This document shows positions 7,486 through 11,767 of a stretch of 11,767 nt of DNA, in pieces; within the stretch, counting starts at the first letter, position 1, and each line of letters opens with the position of its first letter. Under the pieces are notes generated by a model. That model was not told the DNA's origin and did no database searches. It saw nothing but the letters and a program-made list of their open reading frames with translations. A program made the translations under genes and the position numbers. Origin of the DNA: JAUWMI01 sp964454265 (GTDB taxonomy: Bacteria > Sumerlaeota > Sumerlaeia > MWCT01 > JAUWMI01); NCBI GenBank assembly GCA_964454265.1, contig CAYVXD010000129.1, forward strand, positions 1 through 11,767, read 5' to 3'.

Positions 7486-9468
7486 ATGTTTGATAAGCGA
7501 AAAATTGCGCTTTCTATAGTCTTCCTCATTGCGCTGGCATTGCGGATCTCTTTTGTTTGCTTCACCGATACTCCTGAACCCACTTTTGATGCAGCCGGCT
7601 ACGACCGAGCTGCGCGCAACTTCCTTATACACAGAGTCTATTCTTATCACTATCCCGCTCCTACTGCCTATACTGTTCCCGGATACCCTGTCTTTCTCAG
7701 CATCATATACGCCGCTTGCGGGCCATCTAATTATACCGCTGTTCGCCTCATCCAAGCCATCCTGAGTACCTTCTTGGTTCTATTTGTCTTCCTTATTGCA
7801 CGCAAAGTCTTTGATGAACCAAGCGCGTTTACTGCCGCTATTATTGCTGCCTTTTATCCTCCCTTTATCTGGGTAAATACCACTCTATTAACCGGTCCTC
7901 TATTGGTCCTATTTACCGTATTTTTCTTATGGATGCTTTTAATCGCTATGGAGAAAAACCGATTCGTTCCGTATGCTCTGAGCGGACTTCTGCTGGGCAT
8001 CACATTCTTGATAAAGCCTAAGCTGGCTCTTTTCCCCTTTTTTATTCTTTCTTTAGGTATATGGAAAAATAGAAAGCAGATAAGGAAATTTACTTTGAAT
8101 TTTTTCATTCTTATCGCTGCCGCTATAAGCGTACTTTCCCCCTGGATCATCAGAAATTATTTAATGTTCGAACGTTTCATTCCTTTTGGAACTCAAGGGT
8201 CAAATCCCTTGTTTCAAGGTTCATGCATAAATTATGAACTTCCTTTTAACCCCTTTAGTGTCGGTAAAGACGAATTTGAAAGAAATAAAATTTTGAGACA
8301 GAAAGCACTAGAAAACATAAAACATAATTTAAAAGAAAAGCCTTTTCATTACATTAGTTGGTATCTATCAAAATTTAATCATTTATACCAAACTCCTTAC
8401 TATGAAGACTTGTTAAACGCCCCCATACTCTGGCTTCATGTGCATTTTATTCATATTGCAATATTCTGGTTTTTCTTGTATGGTGTATTGTTAAGTTTCC
8501 TGTTACGAAAAAGCAACAGTTTGTTATTAATTTCTTTTATAATCTACTATTCTATTATGCAAATGGCATTTGTTTCTTCAGCAAGACACGGTCTTTCGCT
8601 GATGCCGTTCGCCATTATATTTGCTAGTTTCAGCATACAGACACTACTGCGCTATATCAAAGACATTTTTCGCTCCGGCCGTTTGTCCCTTAGAATTGGA
8701 TCCATCATTTTGGCTTCCGCGATACTATTTCTTATCAAATTTCGCTTTCTGGTGCGCCAGCCTTATTGGCTAGCCGTGGGACTTCCTCCACTTCCTGCTT
8801 ATATTCTGTCTCATTTACTATATCTTGTGATCTTAATTATTCTAGCAGCTAGCTTGTTCTTCATGCTTCATCAAGCAAGGGTTCCGATCAAAAATATGGT
8901 TTTATATATGTTTACTGCATTCATAATTTTTCTGAACGTAACCAGTTTTTCCAACTTCTCTGCAGCCAGAGTTTTAAACCGTGAAATTGCATTTAATGTG
9001 CCTTTGCAGTCAGTAAAAGACGAAGCAATACATATAATCGATCTTCCCTCCTGGTGTAAAAATTATGAAAAGTATCAACTTGTACTCATCCTGTTTGGCT
9101 CATCTAAATCTCCCAGCTCCTATGGTGTTAATGTATATATAAATGATAAGCAATTAGCTATAATTCCTAAAGGGACTGAAATAGCTTTCAAAGAATATGT
9201 TTTCGACCTTCCAGCTGAACTTGTTAAAAAAGCGCAACAAATGGAAGCAAAAATAAAGATCGACGGTAATCCTGGGCCGCAAAATTACCTCAACATTAGA
9301 GGGGCTTATGCCGTTTATGAAGGTAAGAGCCTCTTAAATGGTCAGTACGTCGACCTATCGCGCATGCCAGGAAAACAAGTAGGAACGCTCTATATAGGTA
9401 TTAGAATGAGTGGTCGTGGAAGATTTTACTATGTTGATTTTTGGCGCGGCAGCCGCCGGAAAATATAA
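7486..9468 (+). CDS. GT-C fold membrane glycosyltransferase (PMT/ArnT-like) with C-terminal soluble domain
   Basis: This 660-residue integral membrane protein probably transfers a sugar from a polyprenyl-phosphate donor to a protein, lipid or glycan on the outer face of the inner membrane. The N terminus has one helix, then a loop with FDAAGYDRAARN (Asp35, Tyr39, Asp40) and VPGYPVFLSIIYA. This is the layout of PMT_2/ArnT-type enzymes, where an acidic residue in the first loop is catalytic. About 12 hydrophobic segments follow to residue 490. From about 500 on, a soluble beta-rich region (for example YGVNVYINDKQLAIIP) resembles a galactose-binding-like jelly roll, though I cannot assign a family. 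The ATG at 7486 was chosen because it gives the typical short cytoplasmic basic start MFDKRK; no good ribosome site precedes it, and a longer frame starts with TTG at 7354. The gene is much more A+T-rich than the ATPase and the GHL10 gene, suggesting a different origin. It has no partner gene nearby, so donor and acceptor cannot be inferred. Confidence 0.82.
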   Translation: MFDKRKIALSIVFLIALALRISFVCFTDTPEPTFDAAGYDRAARNFLIHRVYSYHYPAPTAYTVPGYPVFLSIIYAACGPSNYTAVRLIQAILSTFLVLFVFLIARKVFDEPSAFTAAIIAAFYPPFIWVNTTLLTGPLLVLFTVFFLWMLLIAMEKNRFVPYALSGLLLGITFLIKPKLALFPFFILSLGIWKNRKQIRKFTLNFFILIAAAISVLSPWIIRNYLMFERFIPFGTQGSNPLFQGSCINYELPFNPFSVGKDEFERNKILRQKALENIKHNLKEKPFHYISWYLSKFNHLYQTPYYEDLLNAPILWLHVHFIHIAIFWFFLYGVLLSFLLRKSNSLLLISFIIYYSIMQMAFVSSARHGLSLMPFAIIFASFSIQTLLRYIKDIFRSGRLSLRIGSIILASAILFLIKFRFLVRQPYWLAVGLPPLPAYILSHLLYLVILIILAASLFFMLHQARVPIKNMVLYMFTAFIIFLNVTSFSNFSAARVLNREIAFNVPLQSVKDEAIHIIDLPSWCKNYEKYQLVLILFGSSKSPSSYGVNVYINDKQLAIIPKGTEIAFKEYVFDLPAELVKKAQQMEAKIKIDGNPGPQNYLNIRGAYAVYEGKSLLNGQYVDLSRMPGKQVGTLYIGIRMSGRGRFYYVDFWRGSRRKI

Positions 9469-9741
9469 TCTTTACATCATTCTACGAAATTTGCCGCTCT
9501 TAATATTTCAGCTATAATTCAGGGGCAAACCTTTTGAAATGCTAAACGAATGCATTAACCTTTTCCGCAATTTAATCGCTAAATCGTTGGGCTACTTTTA
9601 AGTACACAGATAATCAATGAGAATGCATTCAAGTATTGGTACGCTACGTCCAAATAAATGTATTACATTATTTAATTAAAATCTTATTTCATGGAAATAA
9701 TTCCCAATTCAAAAAGGGCTAGCTTTTTAATATTCTTACGA
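9469..9741. other. A+T-rich non-coding stretch after the glycosyltransferase
   Basis: There is no open frame of note on either strand. It contains one plausible sigma70-type promoter (9491-9518) and a short A/T hairpin, AAAAAG-ggctag-CTTTTT, at 9711-9728 that could be a very weak terminator. No inverted terminal repeats or tRNA-like folds are visible. Confidence 0.45.
9491..9518 (+). promoter_or_regulatory. Candidate sigma70-type promoter
   Basis: TTGCCG (9491-9496, four of six matches to TTGACA) is separated by 16 bases from a perfect TATAAT (9513-9518). Transcription would run rightward toward the interrupted signal-peptide gene starting at 9742, about 220 bases downstream. In A+T-rich DNA such matches arise by chance, so confidence is low. 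Confidence 0.28.
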
Positions 9742-10110
9742 ATGATCAAAACCTTTGCGATTGGGGTCCTTGGGTCCTTGGTCTTGATTTCTTCACCAGC
9801 GGTGTAAACATCAAAGTTTCATATTCTACTTATAAATAATGGCGTTCCAGTGTGGGCCGAGCGTGAAGATCAAACTCTCGCCACGCTTCAAGAAACCATT
9901 GAGTCTCTTGGTGAGAAAAACGCAGCAACATTTCAGCCAATGATAGACGCCCAGCTTGCTGGACCCACGTCGGCAGAGGCAGCCGCCGGCCTCTCAGCTC
10001 TTTTCCCTTCCGATAGATCCGCTGAGTTTAGCTCTGCACTCCACATTTCTGTTCTTACGCCTAAACATGAATTGTTCGTGTACCTACATTATAAGGGTGG
10101 TAAATCTTAG
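9742..10110 (+). pseudogene. Small secreted-protein gene interrupted by one in-frame TAA
   Basis: ATG at 9742 opens MIKTFAIGVLGSLVLISSPA, a textbook signal peptide (Lys3, hydrophobic core, small residues before a likely cleavage site). A TAA follows at 9805-9807. The same frame then stays open for 100 codons to TAG at 10108. The downstream part contains INNGVPVWAERED, an Ala-rich helix-like stretch and a beta-like C terminus ending KHELFVYLHYKGGKS. The joined product would be about 121 residues. Removing the stop joins a signal peptide to a plausible small mature domain, so I read this as a nonsense-mutated gene; a sequencing error or stop readthrough is also possible. A downstream-only start (GTG at 9850) would give an 86-residue cytoplasmic protein. 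I recognise no family and see no good ribosome site before 9742. This is an inference from one frame; the signal-peptide match could be chance. Confidence 0.42.
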
Positions 10111-10580
10111 GGCACATTAAGTCACCAATAATTTATGAAAATCGTCTTCCGCCAATCGCTAGCGGTTACATTGCAGCAAGAGAAGCAAGCATTTAGTGAG
10201 CGAAGTAACAATTAGTTGTCGGATCGGATTGTTGGCAAAGAGGAGCGTCTTTGGCTTATGCAAAGCTTGCGACAAAAAGCCTCAAGCCAGCAATGCTCTG
10301 GAATATGCACCAAAGAAAGCGCTATAGAATGAATCCTGGAAATAGATCTTGGAATCTACTCTAATGTTTAGCAATGCACGTAAACTTTTTAACTCCCTTT
10401 CAGACGTGCTAAAGAGAGAAAAGCATTGACATGCCAGAGAAGGTGATAACTCCTTTGCTCTTCTCAACTGGCTAACAGCGCCAGATAACCTTCCTGCCCC
10501 CGCATTAGAAGAAAGCAATAAAACTTGGGCATAACGTTGCTCAAAAGCTTCAAAGTGCCGCGTCCTCATCAATGACTATA
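10111..10580. other. Ambiguous, possibly degenerate stretch
   Basis: No plus-strand gene is intact here. One frame reads an ATG at 10135 for 26 codons to TAG (10213), then 38 more codons to TGA (10330). Another frame, from about 10220 to 10610, has protein-like segments (for example REGDNSFALLNWLTAPDN) broken by four stops. The minus strand has one 96-codon open frame over 10282-10572. The pattern fits decayed coding sequence, but no segment is recognisable as a known family. Confidence 0.35.
10282..10572 (-). CDS. Doubtful small ORF downstream of the beta-helix gene
   Basis: A 96-codon frame runs on the minus strand, starting TTG-ATG 8 bases after the stop of the beta-helix gene. The product is basic and Ser/Leu/Arg-rich, has no signal peptide or membrane helix, and matches no family I know. 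Its start lacks a ribosome site. The opposite strand carries an interrupted but protein-like frame over the same bases, so this may be an antisense shadow of decayed DNA. I keep it only because the frame is long for such A+T-rich sequence and is placed like the second gene of an operon. Confidence 0.18.
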   Translation of the reverse strand: MMRTRHFEAFEQRYAQVLLLSSNAGAGRLSGAVSQLRRAKELSPSLACQCFSLFSTSERELKSLRALLNIRVDSKIYFQDSFYSAFFGAYSRALLA

Positions 10581-11767
10581 TTACGGGTAAGTATGCCCGC
10601 CGTATTGAGTATAGATAGATCCACTGCCGTTGCCTACGAAGGTGTTATAGCCAGGGTAAAGGACGGTTGAATCTCCGGAAATGAAAAGGCCGTGTCCAGT
10701 ATTGTAGTCCAGATGGCCGTCATATGGGGAGTTGAAGGATATCCAAGAGCTATCATCTGCACGTATTCCACAATTCCCATTGTGTGAGAGGTCACCGGAC
10801 TCATAGAACTCTGCGTGAGCAGCATATAGTCTTGCCCCGTGGCTGGTGTTATATCTTAAAACACAGTTAAAGAATTGCCCTGTAGAGTACCGAGCAAGAC
10901 TTATTCCTAAGTTACCATTGTGCTCCGCTAAGAGACTTCTGCCGACCACGTGAGACTCGGCAGAAAATTCAAAGCCATGCCACACGTTGTAGCTGCCAAC
11001 GCTGTCCGTAATATCAACATATGTGTTGTTTAGGGTACGGAATCCCTTTTGGTTGTTATTACTTCCTTTGCAATTTCGCACTTTGTACATTCCGTGCATG
11101 AGCAACATACCGTCACCCATTGCGTAATCGACCAATAGTCCTCTGAATGTTATATTGGTGCAACCCTCAGCCCTCACCGCGTTGGTCCTGACCGGCGCAC
11201 TGGACACATCGTCGGTGCCGGTGATACGGACTGCGGGATCACCGGGAGAAGAGGGGGTCCAACTTTCATCGCCGAGAAAGGTAAGGGACTTGCCTGGCTT
11301 CACGTTGATGCCAAAAACCTTCACCTCTTCCCGATAGACTCCCCCGGCAATATCAATCGTCACGTTACAGCGTAACCGTTCGGGGAGGACATCGACAGCT
11401 GCCTGGATTGTTAGCTTTGCCGCGTCAGTGGTTAGACCGTTATTCTCGTCATTGCCTGTTGTACCGTTTACGTATATCGTGAAATCTTGCGTGCCGCTCA
11501 CGATTCCTATTAGCTTTGGATTAATAATACGCCTGTCGGGTAATAGGCGCTGAAACCCATGCGTGCCATCACTGAACCAGATGCGGAGTTTGATCTGGCT
11601 CGGATGATTAAAAATGATGCGATTGATCGGTTCCATACCCAGAGCCGGATCGCCGACCATAACGTTAAAAATCCCGTCAGCTACTGTAACGGGTATCGAA
11701 GCCACGGGTTGCCCGCCACCAACGCTCGTCCCATCGTTAGACCAGAGGGTTATTGTACCCAGGTTGT
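10581..11767 (-). CDS. Secreted right-handed beta-helix (pectate-lyase-like) protein, N terminus outside the window
   Basis: The frame is open from the window edge (first full codon at 11765) to TAA at 10581, giving 394 visible residues; a GTG at 11705 is internal and not a likely start. Residues about 1-85 form a beta-sandwich module with ITLWSNDGTSV, VADGIFNVMVGDPALG and KLRIWFSDG. This pattern is seen at the N terminus of many exported proteins of environmental bacteria, where it follows a signal peptide. At about 95-130 comes FTIYVNGTTGNDENNGLTT and TIQAAVDVLP, the classic entry to a pectin-lyase-like parallel beta-helix. Residues about 185-385 contain PbH1-like coils of about 22-24 residues with recurring Asn-His-Gly turns (YNVWHGFEF, YNTSHGARL, YNTGHGLFI). 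No catalytic set of a named polysaccharide lyase can be pinned down, so a binding, structural or surface role is as likely as enzyme activity. The C terminus ends naturally without an anchor or sorting signal. Confidence 0.8.
   Translation of the reverse strand, partial: NLGTITLWSNDGTSVGGGQPVASIPVTVADGIFNVMVGDPALGMEPINRIIFNHPSQIKLRIWFSDGTHGFQRLLPDRRIINPKLIGIVSGTQDFTIYVNGTTGNDENNGLTTDAAKLTIQAAVDVLPERLRCNVTIDIAGGVYREEVKVFGINVKPGKSLTFLGDESWTPSSPGDPAVRITGTDDVSSAPVRTNAVRAEGCTNITFRGLLVDYAMGDGMLLMHGMYKVRNCKGSNNNQKGFRTLNNTYVDITDSVGSYNVWHGFEFSAESHVVGRSLLAEHNGNLGISLARYSTGQFFNCVLRYNTSHGARLYAAHAEFYESGDLSHNGNCGIRADDSSWISFNSPYDGHLDYNTGHGLFISGDSTVLYPGYNTFVGNGSGSIYTQYGGHTYP

Noticed and set aside
9752..9790. 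GGGTCCTTGGGTCCTTGG looked like a fourth copy of the dispersed repeat
   Set aside because: It lies within the signal-peptide reading frame starting at 9742 and encodes its hydrophobic core, and the unit sequence differs from the other copies.
10135..10332. 26-codon and 38-codon plus-strand frames separated by a single TAG
   Set aside because: Both halves are short, two other frames are equally open here, and there is no start signal, so chance is the simpler reading.
1..11767. CRISPR arrays, tRNA or rRNA genes, transposases, integrases, retron or other defence genes
   Set aside because: I looked for spaced direct repeats, T-arm-like sequences and typical protein motifs on both strands and saw none.

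Overview
The window looks like a chromosomal segment of an uncultivated, probably diderm, bacterium. The reasons are a large secreted GHL10-type glycosidase-like protein, a sodium/solute symporter, a secreted right-handed beta-helix protein with an N-terminal module common in large-genome candidate phyla, and copies of a 9-nt-periodic intergenic repeat that I associate with assemblies of uncultivated bacteria. A placement near Sumerlaeota, Hydrogenedentota, Omnitrophota or Planctomycetes-like lineages is a guess from gene style only. There is no rRNA, tRNA or ribosomal protein to anchor taxonomy.

Layout. Bases 1-2586 hold a repeat copy and a secreted three-part GHL10 glycoside-hydrolase-like gene on the plus strand. 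After a 155-base gap with a second repeat copy comes a 13-14 TM sodium:solute symporter (2742-4271, plus). Together they suggest cutting of a glycan outside the cytoplasm and uptake of a small product, but the substrate is not readable. A convergent gap (4272-4446) with a third repeat copy, a purine-rich tract and weak hairpins separates them from a minus-strand Cu(I)-exporting P1B-1 ATPase (4447-7107) carrying a YHS domain and two HMA domains. No copper regulator or chaperone gene is adjacent.

From about 7108 to 10580 the DNA becomes clearly A+T-richer. It carries one GT-C (PMT/ArnT-like) membrane glycosyltransferase with an extra C-terminal soluble domain (7486-9468, plus). After it comes about 1.1 kb with no intact gene of clear identity. 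Inside that stretch a convincing signal-peptide sequence (9742-9804) is followed by one in-frame TAA and then, in the same frame, a 100-codon open stretch to 10110. This looks like a small secreted-protein gene broken by a single nonsense codon. The rest of the stretch (10111-10580) is ambiguous and may be degenerate.

The right end (10581-11767, minus) is a secreted-type protein with a beta-sandwich N-terminal module and a pectate-lyase-like beta-helix. Its true N terminus lies beyond the window.

I see no CRISPR array, transposase, integrase, phage structural cassette, toxin-antitoxin pair or defence system. The most unusual signals are the interrupted signal-peptide ORF, the dispersed intergenic repeat, the compositional shift around the glycosyltransferase, and the odd translation start of the symporter.
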